Assembly (NCBI GenBank): GCA_958298945.1
Contig: OY282606.1
Location: 92,449,696 to 92,513,695 of the forward strand
DNA from: Atherix ibis
Lineage: Eukaryota > Arthropoda > Insecta > Diptera > Athericidae
DNA length: 64,000 nt
Direction: 5' to 3'
Shown: positions 12,110 to 24,400 of the stretch, one piece after another
Position numbering within the stretch: position 1 is the first letter of the stretch
Layout of the letters: each line of letters begins with the position of its first letter
Notes under the pieces: generated by a model
Told to the model about the DNA's origin: nothing
The model's input: only the letters and a program-made list of their open reading frames with translations
Database searches by the model: none
Made by a program: the position numbers and the translations under genes

Positions 12110-12640
12110 AAAAGCCCAAGATTCGGATGGGATGTAATAAGTATAAATACTATACAAAATGGGACCAATGATACTGCCTTCTGGAAGTTCAGCTAAAATA
12201 TAATATAATTTCTGATCATTCTGAATTTAATGCTACTTGAAAATTATATTGGAAGAGATATGAATTAATACCATAATAAGATAGTTTGTAGAAAGAAGGA
12301 AGCTGCTGAGTTTTCAGAGTATCCAAGAATGCCATACGCAATCGAAAGCATGGCAGACATCTAAAAATACTATTGGGCAATACACTTTCTTTTCAAGAGA
12401 GGGTACAATTCACGGATTTTGGAGTGTTCAGATCGGATTGGTGATCAAGAATTATTATTTTCGTTATTTAAGAATAGATAAAGTTAGCTTAGTAGAAGTT
12501 TGTCAAACCAGTCTATTTAGCTCAGGGATCATTTTATTAATTGAAAATTTCGGAAAAGTTGTTTTAGTATCGGAGCTGGTATAAGATCATAACGAGAAGC
12601 ACTTTTATGGGAAGGGCGAATAATGGCAGATTGAGGGAAG
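12110..12640 (-). pseudogene. LINE reverse transcriptase remnant (Jockey-type)
   Basis: Read on the minus strand through many frameshifts and stops: an HQ(F)-type block with KSVNCTLS, then VFLDVCHAFDCVWHSWIL, which is the first Asp motif (compare SLDITKAFDSVWHKGL in the 4401-6014 element). Next come QLPSFYKLSYYGINSYLF, YNFQVALNSE and LPEGSIIGPILYSIYTYYI. These correspond in order to RT blocks of Jockey-superfamily LINEs. The YADD box was not seen. It is very decayed and lies antisense within dpr intron 2. The borders are approximate, and sequence on either side may belong to it. Confidence 0.75.
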
Positions 12641-15305
12641 GTTAATCGTTATAGGAAATATAAGTTCGCTATAAATATTTACTTGTTTACTCAGTTTTGT
12701 TTTTTTAGTTACCATAAATTATTTTCAGTGAGTGGGATTCCCATAAATAAAGTGAACTATATTCAAATATGTTCCAGATAATATTACCGTTATTTAGTTT
12801 AGAATAAGGAGTCTTTAAGATTTACCTAGCATAACAGGACTAAGAATCAAGTTTAAATAGGTGAGAGCTTCAATATCTAGAAATTCGTTTATTATCGAAT
12901 CGAGCAATTTAAATTTTCTACCATAATTACAAACATTTCCAGTTATAATGTTTATTAAACAAAATTAAATGTTCACATTTTGCGCAATATATTCAATTCC
13001 AAATGAAAATTTAAAAGCTAAAAAAAAAAATGTTTTTTAATGTTCTTTCTTATAACAGTTTTTAATAAAAAAAAATAAATTATACAGCTTTAGGCATTAC
13101 GGCAACATTTTATTCAAAAATATACTATAAAAGATGATAAAATTTTCGTTGTAAAAAGTTTTGCATAACATTTACGAAAAGTAATATTATCTTACGTGAA
13201 TGCGTAAAAATAATAAAATAAAAATATCGAATGAAATTGAGTATGAAAAGAAAGTATGACAGGCAAAACAATAAATTGTGATAAAATAAATTTGCATTGG
13301 AATTTTCCACTTATTACAAGAGCTTACAGAAAGGCAAATGTCACTGATCCACAAATATGTGCCAGCAATCATATATGTTTGCGGATCCACGTACCCTTGT
13401 ATTCACATGTGTGCCAGTATGTATCCCATTTTTGAGCCTAAACACATTTTGGATGTAATATCGATATAATAATCGATACAACTTGATACTGTCATGAAAG
13501 TTTTACATTGAATATATTTAACATTTTCCGTAAAACACCTGACAAAACTTATCCCATATCGATGCAAATTCTACTCTGAAACATATAATATTTTTTCCGC
13601 CATTGTTTCGTTTTGTGTTTTTCTTTTTTTTCTTTTTACCAAAATTTGCAATTTCTATTTTTCTTGATATTTTCTTTTTTTACTTTATATAAAACAAAAC
13701 AAAAATTTATACATAAAATATTCTTTCATGTAGAATAGATTTTTTCTCCAGGTGAAAATTTATGATTTTATTCTCAGAAAGTGAATCTATTATATGAGTA
13801 TGAATATACTCAGTATTTGTAGAGTCTTGCTTACAACAGGATTCCCTTATCACAAGCTAAAAATTTTTAATTTTTTTTACATATGTACATGTTGTTCTAA
13901 GCTCTTTTTTAACAATAAAAGTACAATATAAATTTTTTTTAACACATTTGCATTAAACAAAATTAAGTTGATATTTTTATTCTATTGGAAAAAATTTTTG
14001 TTTCAAAATGGACATCAAATTAAAAAGTAATTCGTGTCCTAGTTAGTCTTCACAAACAAATTTACATATTTTAACATTTTGGACTCTCACAAAAGTATTT
14101 ATCCAATCATTACTAATATACTAATTACTTAAAGACTTCAATGATGTTTTTGTATTGTTAGTAGTCCTAAAACAAAAGATAGTGAATACTGCCTTTAGGG
14201 GGATCCTCTGCTATTAGTCCAATAATTTAAGAGCAGAACTTTTAATGAACCTTTTGTACACGAAATTTTTATTCCTTATTGTCTGTGTGTTTTTTTTTAT
14301 TTATATAAAATAGAAACCATATTAAAATAGCATAGAGAATAGAATAGAAAAAAATTTAAATTAAAAATACTTACAAAGATTCATAATGAAAAGAGAAACT
14401 TTTATGGGAAAATGGTGGAAAAATTAAATTGTCCCAAATTAGGAATAAAATGAATTTCAAATTTAATGTATAGCCTTAATTTTTACTACTATTGTCTAAG
14501 TTATAATTTATATAAAAAGGGGCTTTAAGCATATTGAGGGGTATTTTGTATGAGTGCTTTTATTTCAAAACTAATCATCAAGTTTGTCAGATTCGATTTT
14601 TTTTTGGATAGTTACTACAGCAATGGAAACTTATAAACTGGAAAATAGAATGTGGGGGTGAATTTATTAAGGGGTCTTAAGGAAAAAATCTAGCTGAATG
14701 AATATAACGAACATAAAGCGTGAGTTGACTAAGATTAGTGAAAGGGGGAAGAAAATCTACTACGAAAATACAACCCCATTCGTTACTCAATCCATTCTGG
14801 TTTTCTTCACTTAGGCACCATATAAAACTCTATGAATATTAATCAACTCATTTATATTGCTGTGCCGCCACCCTTACTTTCAACTTGTTTTGTCTTGTGT
14901 CAGTTTTTTTTTTTGCTGTTTTAAAAGAGAATAACTTCGTCAAAATAGGATACCCGAAAATAAGAAAAAAAAATTTTGAAATTATTTGTCATCCTTTTTT
15001 CGTGTAAAAAATTGTACATCCGTTCTATAGAAAATTACGTAAAATCTTTCTTTTGTCCTGTGTGCCTTCTGGTTAATTTTCCTTATTTTTCTACTTATCC
15101 TGTTTTTGTTTGTATTCGCATTTTTTTTCTTCTCCCCCTTGCTCATATAACAAATACTATAAGATCTTGATTAATGCTTTGTTATATTTTGATGTAACTT
15201 AATTTCTTATCATAAATGAAAATAAGAAAAAAAACAAAATACAAAGAAAAAATAAATAAAAAATTATAACTAACAGAAAATTTCTTTTTTATTGTATGAT
15301 TACAG

Positions 15306-15417
15306 AGGCGGTAGCTGAAATTATTGAGGCTCCTGATTTACATATAAATGAAGGATCCACATTAAAGTTGGAATGTAAATTAAAAAGAGCGACAGAAAGT
15401 CCACTTTATGTATTTTG
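15306..15417 (+). CDS. dpr-family Ig protein, exon with start of Ig2
   Basis: Encodes EAVAEIIEAPDLHINEGSTL, then KLECKLKRATESPLYVFW. The cysteine in LEC is the B-strand cysteine of Ig domain 2, and the final Trp is the Ig2 core Trp. The acceptor is TTACAG|AG (phase 1 in). The donor is TTTTG|GTATGT with two bases of the Trp codon carried over, and the next exon starts with G to complete TGG. The 112-base length keeps frame with both neighbours. The exon is isolated between two introns of more than 5 kb. The LxCxLKRATxxPxxVFWYH pattern is a hallmark of Dpr second Ig domains. Confidence 0.95.
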
Positions 15418-16961
15418 GTATGTATAATTTATCTCATTAGCTATGCTAAAAATAACCTCCCCCTTACCCTTAGGTCCCGTTTATGTGGGTCAGTTTTATT
15501 ATCAATTTAAGATTAATTATAACTCAAGAGACCGAAATGAATTATACTAAATTCTAAAATGCAATAATTAAAAATATCCTGTTTAATTGGTTATTATTTG
15601 TATTTATGTGAAATGTTATATATAATTTAAAAAAAACGAAAAACAAAACACAATTTGATATAAAAAGCATAGAAATTTATTATATATTCTACTACTTTCG
15701 AAGTTTATTTAAAGGCTTTCATAGTTTGATTTTTAAGAATGGGATTTTTTACTTAATTTCTTTCATATAAAAATTCAATCAAATATAATAAAAAAAATTA
15801 ATAATTATTGTATTTGTTATAGATAATTTGCTAAAAAAAAAATTCTGAAATTTTTTTTTTATTATATCAAATAATTAAATTTTCAATATTATGAAATACA
15901 ATAGTTGTAGAATGTTTATTTCCAAAACAAATGTTTTCTTACTCTTCGTTTAATTTTATTGGTGTCTTAAAGATACATTTTGAAGGTAACAGAATAATAT
16001 TGATTTTCTGAAGAAAAAATAAATATGCCTTTTGTCATAATTCATAATTTTATATACAATAGATTCGATAATAAAATGTTTACAACTTTTGCAAATATTT
16101 TATAATATAAATAAAGATTCCTTTTTATGTAACAACTTTTCAAAGATATATTATTATTAACTCATAAATAATAGCTAATTTTTATGAATGTAATAAAAAG
16201 AAATATTACTTGAATTTTTTATGTGAATATTTTCGTATTTATTAATCTTATTTTTTGATAAATATTGTAATAAGTAAATTTCAATAAATCAATATTTTTT
16301 AAGGACTACTGTTATAGTAATTCTTTTGGGAGGATTAAATAATAGTTTATATTAATAATACTTTTAAAATTTTATGTCAATCAAAGTATATTGTCAGTAT
16401 TTATTAAAAAAAAAATTCCATTTCATCCTCTCACTTTATGATATTACTTAGTAAATTCAAAAATTTTACTTTATAATTTTTGTCTGATGTTAAATATTAA
16501 AATGAAATTCAAAATCAACAAGATATCCCATTCATATTGAAATAGTTTAGATTTGCATTAAAAAAAAAATTGGAATTGATAGTGTTTCGGTACTTCTATG
16601 AAGGACACATTTCTGACGAATAATGCTGTAAGCTGGAATTTGATGCTCGAGAGAAATTGGAATGGCGAACAATTTCGTCCAATTCTTCATTACCTTCATT
16701 GAGATACATTTCGCTGTACTGATTTCCCATGACATCATCCTTGTCAAATAACGATGAGTATCTACTTCTTAGCAATCTTTCGTTAAACGAAACCATTCTG
16801 CTACATTATTATTCGAACCTGTATCTTCTTCAGTAAAATTTCACTTCAAAAATACTGCATATATGCCACTTTATCTTATTTCTACTAACTTTTGTAAGAA
16901 ACACTTCAAAATTCAGTATCTTTTTATTCTTATACAGAATTTTTAATTGTAATAAACTCTA

Positions 16962-17871
16962 CAGGCTGCGTCTTATGTTTCAGATAAAAGTTTTGTTTTT
17001 AATAAATTTTAAATGATACAAAATTTTATAATTTATATTTTATTGATTGATTATATATTATTATGTATGGAATATGAAGTCGATTAACTGCCCGAGTGTA
17101 CACCTTTTCCTCAAAATACCCCCATACTAAGAAATCGGAAGGGTTAAACTTGAGGGATCGTGGAGGCCTGTTGGTATCACCAATTTTGACATTATTCGGC
17201 TGGGAAAAATTTCTATAAAAATGTGTATCGTAGCACGTGCTGTGTATGATGTGGCACCGTCTTATTGGAACCACATGTTCTGTGCGCCTATTTGATCCAA
17301 TTCGGGCAGAAGATCCAAAAGCGGTCACCAGTAACAGTTACAGCATTGCCTCCAGCATCTTCAAAGAAATATGTCCCAATGATGCCGCCGGCCCCAATGC
17401 CACACCATACAGTTACTCTACGAGAGTATAGTGGTCTTTGGTGCATCAGTTGAGGGTTTTCAGTGCCCCAATAGTGGTTATGCTGTTTATTAACAAAACC
17501 AGCCAAGTTGAAGTGTGGTGGCGCAAATGTCGCACCATCCAGTTACTCTACGAGGGTTTTCAGTGGCCAAATAGCTCTCCTAGTTTATGCATATTTTTAA
17601 AATTATTCATTACACGCTAAATGATGCTCGGCATATGATCAACACCAAAAAAGTCACGTAATTTTCTTCACCAAAAAAGTCACGTACAAAAAGTCACGTA
17701 ATCTATTTAAATAAAATGTTTAATAATTTTGACACGTTGTTGCAGCATAAAATACTCCATAATAAATTGATATCAACCACTCTCTACCGACTGTTAAATG
17801 CCAATAGACAAATGTCATCCAAATTAAAATGGCGGGCAAACAAAATAGACCTGGAACATAAAAACAGCCTA
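16962..17871 (-). pseudogene. DDE transposon copy B (IS630/Tc1-mariner-like), broken transposase
   Basis: The ends form an imperfect inverted repeat: ACAGGCTGCGTCTTATGTTTCAG at the left, against TATAGGCTG...TTATGTTCCAGG as the reverse complement of the right. The minus-strand coding remnant runs from about 17520 down to 17080. It reads HFNLAGFVNKQ and YWGTENPQ, then RRVTVWCGIGAGGIIGTYFF, GNAVTVTGDRF, MWFQ-DGAT (second Asp) and NRPPRSLKFNPSDFLVWGYF (third acidic position). The SDEAHF-type first catalytic block upstream is lost, and frameshifts separate the rest. This arthropod DDE family often appears in annotations as a Tc3-like transposase. It is related to copy A at 6229-6741 and remnants at 23390-24110 and 58300-58620. 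It lies antisense in dpr intron 3. Confidence 0.8.
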
Positions 17872-18308
17872 TAGCTAACACTACCTGGCATATTCTTGTC
17901 CCGATAATACCTCCATTTTTTTTATTTGGTAAAAATTTCACTATTTCGAGATAATAATTAATAAATATTTCACCAAAACGTGTTTGAAGGGCTTCACAAA
18001 GAGAACTCTTACTTCTTAATAGCATGCTGCGGCGAGAATCTTTCTCTATGCCATTTCATACGGATTTTATAGAATCTTTACACAATGCTTCATAAAAGAT
18101 TCGAAGAAAAACAAGTCTCGGTGAAAATGCCGTCAAAATGCGTTATGGTGATGATATTGTTATATAAAATACCATTGAGATAATAAAAGGGGCTTTTCAA
18201 TAGATGCGTTTATTGATATCACACCTATTGATAAAAATATTAACTTCAGCTACGAGTATCTGAGACAAGAAGCATTCACAACAGTTCTAGGAGCTTTCTT
18301 TGCATATA

Positions 18309-19557
18309 TTGGTTGATGCAAAAGTTATGACCGTTTTTTATGATCATAGGTAAAAAAAATGTTTCTTCAGAAATAATGAATAGTATCTTCTTTTAAATGA
18401 TTCCATTGTATACAGGATGCTTTTCCTCTACATTCTAGTCAGTTTTGGCCTGGCCAGAGTACAGTGAAGAGCCCTTGTATTTTTTCAAAATGTCAGTCGA
18501 TAAAGTGCATTAACGTCATTGTTTACTTTATGAATTCAGTAAAGACAATACCGCGAGTGATGGAGCTGATGTCATCAGAGTTCGACAGGTACGAAGATGG
18601 TTTACAAAATTCCGATCTGGGGATTTTTCACTAATTGATAAACCACGTACCGGGCGGCCATTGAAGTCTGATGACGACAAGTTAAAAGTCATAATTGACA
18701 CCAATCCACGTCTAACCACCAGGGAGATCGCGTCGATGATGGGAGTCAACCAAACAACCGTATTAAGACATTTGAAGCGTATGGGGATGGTTTTGCGGTA
18801 CGACGTTTGAATACCTCATCAATTGTCAGCTGCCAATTTATTGGATCGTGTTTCAAGTGCGTTGCTTTGAGTGCGAGACAAAAACATGAACCTTTTTTGC
18901 ATCGTTTGATAACGGGAAATGAGAAATGGGTCGTGTACAACAACGTGACAAGAAATAGACATTGGGCTATACCTGGACAAGCCCCATTAACAATTTCGAA
19001 AGCAGAAATCCATCAAAAAAAAGTTATGCTTTGTGTTTGGTGGGATTGTAAGGGTATTGTGTATTTTGAACTCTTGGAATGCAATCAGAAAATTACAGCA
19101 GAACGATATTGTCATCAATTATCCAAATTGAACATCGCCCTTCAAAAGGATAGACCAGAATTGGTAAACAGAAAAGGGGTAGTGTTTCATCACGCCAACG
19201 GCCGACCACAAGTGGCTATGATGACCCAACACAAGCTGAATTGGGATGTTATCAAGCATCCACCGTATTCTCCAGATCTTGCTCCTTCCGATTTTCATTT
19301 ATTCCGATCACTGCAAAATTTTTTAAATGACAAAAAATTTGATACAATAGAGCAGGTAAAAACATCCCTTACTACATTTTTCGTATCAAAATCTAAGGAA
19401 TTTTACACTAATGGTATTAATAAGTTGATAGAAAGATGGGAGAAGGTTAAAAGAACGGATGGAAATTATATAATTGAATAAATAAATAATACAAATCTAA
19501 AAAAAAAATGTTTAATTGTGTATGTAAAAAACGGTCATAACTTTTGCATCAACCCAA
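18309..19557 (+). pseudogene. Nearly full-length mariner with two lost catalytic residues
   Basis: Both ends are present: about 30 bases, beginning GTTGATGCAAAAG and followed by TTATGACCGTTTTTTA, are inverted at 18309 and 19557, with TA outside each. The gene starts at 18490 (MSVDKVH). An N-terminal HTH part reads RRWFTKFRSGDFSLIDKPRT and REIASMMGVNQTTVLRHLKR. Stops and a frameshift near 18808-18860 break it, and it then stays open to 19481 (ending DGNYIIE). The catalytic triad is damaged: the usual TGDEKW reads TGNEKW (Asp to Asn), and the usual HHDNARPH reads HHANGRPQ (Asp to Ala). The third Asp in SPDLAPSDFHLF remains. It is inactive as a transposase but structurally intact as a DNA element, and lies in dpr intron 3, same strand. 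Confidence 0.92.
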
Positions 19558-21288
19558 TAGAAAAGTCTACTGTCTGGTGTGGATTTTGGTCGGGCGGCAT
19601 AATCGATTCTGAAATAAAGCTAGCGCGACGGTAACTGGTAATAACAAAAGGTCATGCGATTTCAGGTTCTTAGACTTTTTCTACGTGGCTATTACAACAA
19701 ACCCACAAACATTTCTGAGAACAATACCATTCAAATCATCTGTGAGATTCAACCCAATTGATACGGAAGAGGCAGCGCAAATAAAACCTCCCGGACTACC
19801 TCCTGCAAGCAGCGTGGTTAAAGCTATTAAATTTTTGAATAAAAATTATATGAATTTTGTTTGAATTTGCAATAAAAATATTTGTTATAGCTTTTAAAGA
19901 GCTCTTTTTATATCATTTTAAAATTAGGCCCCCTAAATGCTTTTTACATATTGGTGGGTGCCGCGACACCTTCCTTCGTATTGAACGACGTTGGGAAGAT
20001 AGATTATTTACAGAAGAATTAAAATATTAATTAGATAATAAAATTAATAAAAATGTCGATTTTCGTTTTATCATTTCTTTCTGAACATGTGTACCTTTTT
20101 ACAAATGGCGAATTGCATTTTTTTTTTGCCTTTGCTTTGCAAATGATCGGTGCTACTGCTTATTTTCGTTCAGTTTTGGTGCGGTGCCATACTTTCATCT
20201 AGTAGGAGGGACGGCCATTATGTCCGTTTCGGATTGCTGTCCAACAATGATATTTCTGTTGGCGGATGCCTTTTTTAGGTATTTTTTCCGCACTTATTTT
20301 GTGAAAGAAAGGATCACGGGATAAGAAAATTAAACTATAATACAAAGTAAAGCGTATTCTCGAATTAGCGTATGACAATGCCTCAGTGAGATTCAAACCC
20401 ACGACCTTTTGGATAATAAAAAATTTTATTTATGCTATTTGAAAATGTTACCAATTACCACTACCAATCATTAAAAATGGAAAATATTTTATCCAAAAAT
20501 TTCATTGAGAAAATATTAATTATACTTTATAAAAAGATATGCTATTTTTTCCAGCTTACTTATTTCTCAAGAAATTAATTTGTAAATTCTTGTAGAAAAT
20601 TAATATTGACTTCTTTACTACACGTATAAAACATCTTCTTTTTAATGCTAAAAGTAGTATAAAATTTATATTCTGCTCAAGAAAAGATACTGAATTAAAA
20701 AAGTTTATCCAGTTTCAACTGATTTATGGATATTATGAAGTTTTATTTTATAGTATTTTTTTTCCTCAGTTTTATCTAAGTTGTACGTTTGCATATTGAA
20801 AAATACCACAAGTCTTTTGTAAATGCATACTCGTAGTTGAAAATTGTTTCTGGTCATTTGAGATTTATCTTATATTATAAAAATGAAACGCAATCGAAAT
20901 AGATTATCATATCCTTGTGATAACTGTTAGCAGAATATTTGAATCTACTGAATTCAAAATATACACGTATGATTTCTCTATGGGCCTAAACTTTTAGTAT
21001 TTTCCTCGTGGGTAAAGGAAGTTTTTCTTTATATAAATTTAATATAGTATAACTCATCCTTACATGTATGAAAATGGACGAATAAATCAAAAATTCATTT
21101 TAAATCGAAATTATCGTTGGTTGAAAAAATTTTTGGAAAAAAACTGATGAGATAATTTTTATATAATAATTTTGAGTTTTTCTCTTTAAAATAAATCCAA
21201 ACTCGAACAAAAATGAAACACTTTTTCCAAAAATGTCACATTGTAAATTAAATTTATATATTTAATTTTTTTTTGTATGTTTCTGCAG

Positions 21289-21464
21289 GTATCACGAATC
21301 CAGAATGATAAACTATGACCAAGAGGATGGTATAGCAGTCTCATCAAATAAGCTTACGTCAAGTGTTCTGACGGTTAGGAATGCAACAATGCGGCACGGT
21401 GGAAATTACACGTGTGCACCTGCTAATGCCAGACAGTCAAGTGTATATGTTCATGTGCTGAAAG
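21289..21464 (+). CDS. dpr-family Ig protein, exon with rest of Ig2
   Basis: Starts with the last base of the Trp codon, then YHESRMINYDQEDG, SSVLTVRNATMRHGGNYTC (the GxYxC cysteine of Ig2), APANARQSSVYVHVLK. WYHxxxMINYD and NYTCAPxNARxxSVxVHVL are typical of Dpr proteins. Two N-glycosylation sequons are visible (NAT, NYT). The acceptor is CTGCAG|G and the donor is AAAG|GTAAAA, which is weaker than the other donors. The 176 bases enter in phase 2 and leave one base over, completed by GC of the last exon to give Gly. The Ig2 loop here is short; I recall some fly paralogues carrying a long insertion in this position, which is unverified. Confidence 0.95.
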
Positions 21465-24400
21465 GTAAAAATAATAATAAACGAAAATTATATAAAAATC
21501 CATAAAGAAAATTGTGAAAAGTAATACAGGAGATACACTTAAAAAGTACAATATTGTAACATCACTCATGTACGGTCATATTTCACAATATATTAGCTTT
21601 TCCGTAAACATTCAGTATATTATGTAGCTTCATCTTCAACATAAAAGTACATCTGAATTAGCCATCCAGTTTATATCGTACTCGAAATAAGCCATTATGT
21701 TAGGTATTTTGCACTTTTCATCTATAATATATTGTATATATTTTTTTCTAAAATACTAAAATGGATCAAAATGAGTACAATGAAGTCTGTCTGACTGGTG
21801 TGGTCTTAAACCGTCGCATCGACAACGTTTCCATAAGTAGGGGGGTTAAAGAAATTTCAATGGACTAAGTACATCCTGCAAGTGAATTTTTTATTATGAC
21901 ATAAGATGGCTTTATTCCGTAGAGGTTAATATCTTGCTGGGCACAAGTTGGATTTTGTGTACAAATCAGAAATGACAATAAGGATCTAGATTCACTGCAA
22001 AACCATTAGGCAACTGCCATTTTCAATAAGAATTGGAAAAACGATTCGTCTATAATATCGCATGTTATAACACAATCATATATGAACCGTAACACCTTGA
22101 TGAGTTCTTAAGTACAGAAATAATGTCCTTGTTTCTGGATTTGTTTTCAAAAATGCTCCAACGAATTGAATGAGAACGCATTAAAAATAAAAAGCTCAGT
22201 CGCATACTTAAAATTTAAGAGGGTTTTCTCCGTATTTTCTTTCTTGAATAAGGCGAATAATTTTTTATTAAATCTAACATTGAAAATTCTTAGCTTTAAA
22301 TGAAAAGCCATTATTTTATTTATAAAATGACAAATGGAAATATTTATTTGAATTTTATTTTCAACGTTAAGAACGTGTACTTGCAATTTAAAACAAAAAT
22401 TGAATTTTGCAGCTTTTTGTATGATGCTAAGAAGAACATATAAGTTTTTTTGCATTCTATCAGACTTTTCATAATTTACACAGCTAAAAATAACTTAGAT
22501 TATCCTTATTTAGGGGTAAGAAAAATGTGGTGATTTTTTCAGCTTATGGTAGTCAAGAAAAAATTAATTTTAAACAAAGAAATAATCTTATTGTACAAAT
22601 AAAATAGATTGCTCTAGAATTTTAAAACAAATTTCAATATGTCTTCATTAAAGAGAACATTTTATTTTATGATTTTTTAAAAGAAAGCTTTTTCGTATTA
22701 GGAAATCCTCCGGTTGATCAAAATAAATTTTTTCAACATAAAAATAAGAATTTTTTCGGCAAAATTAATTGTATTTTGATAATTTTTAAGACTTAATATG
22801 AGAATATATTTATTTCGATATATTATTGATTCAGTAAAATGTACTTTGGAATTTTGACAGATAAATAAGGGTGTTCTCTTGGGATTTACTTTAACAATCA
22901 ACAAAAGCCTGATTGGAAAATTCCTAGTTGACAAATGTTTTCTTGTTTTACACATGTCTATTATGTTATCTTTGTCTGAGTATAAATCCTTTTGATAAAA
23001 TTTATCCTTTTTTGATTTATATTAATAATAATCTTTGATATAGACTATGAATAAAATATATTTAAAATTGAATTTTTAATTATTTCAGTGCACTTAGATA
23101 ATAAAGATTTATCTAATTTAGGCTTTTGGAAATTAAATTGAAATAAAATAATTTTTTTAATTTTGGTCTTGATTAAAATTGATTTTTAATATTTTTTTTA
23201 AATATCGCCAATTCTATACAAAATTTAACAATATTCAAAAATCTGCCTTAACACTTTTTGCATAACTCGATTTTTTGCAGATAATTTTTTGATAGCTTTG
23301 AGCTATTATTTTATTGATTCACAAATATTTTAAGACTTTTAAATTTTATGCATTTGTAAAATTTTTTACGTTATACTTTATTTTAAAAAAAAAAAAAAAC
23401 TGCGACGCCAACAAATCGTTGAAATTATGAATTCTGGAAACATTTCGCGCAATAGAGCCAAAATTTATTGTGTTGTGCAGCTTGTAGCGCTACAATTTTC
23501 TTATAATTAAATATAGTTTAGATTAAGATACTTAAGTTTAGGCCGTATAAATATTGATTGTCATGTGGTCGTAATGCTCTTTATTAATGGTAATCATATC
23601 TCATTCTTAATTTTCAAACAAATACGGGTCAATGCCACCTAAATATCAAAATGCACACCAGTCAACAAAAAAAAACTCCGACGTCAAGAAATCGTTGAAA
23701 TTATGTATTCTGAAAACATTTCGCGCAATAGAGCCAACATTTATTATGTTGTGCAGCTTATAGCGCTACAAATTTTTTTATAATTAAATATAGTTTAGAT
23801 TAAAAGGCTTAAGATTAGGCCGAAAAAAAATAGATTTTCATATGTTCGTAATGCCTTAGATTGATGGTAACCATCTCTCCTTCTTAATTTTCAAAGAAAT
23901 ACGGGTTAATGCCACCTAAATTTTAAAATGCACACCAATCAGTTCCGTTTTGTAGATTCAATGGCTTTAACACTATTGCATGTGCGTTTTCAGAGACTTA
24001 TATGAGGAAATTTTGCTTATTGACGTACTCACCGAGCGATAAATGAGACTCATCGACGAAGAAATTTTTTTCGAAAATACAACCTGTTGTTCCGCGTATT
24101 TTTTTATAATTTCATCAAATATCTTTCAAGTTAATAATATTATATAATATCATTATTGCTAAATTTTTTCAGCTATCAAATGACAGTTCTATAATTTTTA
24201 AGCTACAAATCGGATAACTCTTAATTATATTGAAGGTTCATTTACAATCAACAAATTCCTGAAATGTTAGCAAATAAAAGGTTTTTATTTCAATAAGCCT
24301 ATTAAATAATATAATTTGATTTATAGATAATAAAATTATCACTATTTGTTAGGTGTAAAAATAAATTCTTATTAAGAAGTTCTTAGCTCTTATTAAAGTT

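Larger units (their letters stand above)
10189..15305 (+). other. dpr intron 2 (5,117 bases)
   Basis: Bounded by GTAAGT and TTACAG. It contains an irritans-type mariner (10604-11461) and a minus-strand LINE remnant (12110-12640), listed separately. The rest (11462-12109 and 12641-15305) is AT-rich with no recognisable feature. Confidence 0.8.
15418..21288 (+). other. dpr intron 3 (5,871 bases)
   Basis: Bounded by GTATGT and TTCTGCAG. It contains a deleted DDE transposon (16962-17871) and a mariner (18309-19557). The stretches 15418-16961 and 19558-21288 are AT-rich with no recognisable feature. A slightly richer part at 19570-20420 was not classified. Confidence 0.8.

Noticed and set aside
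17720..18025. 101-codon hydrophobic minus-strand ORF, like a membrane protein
   Set aside because: Its larger part overlaps the end of DDE copy B, which is non-coding in the related copy A, and it has no family pattern.
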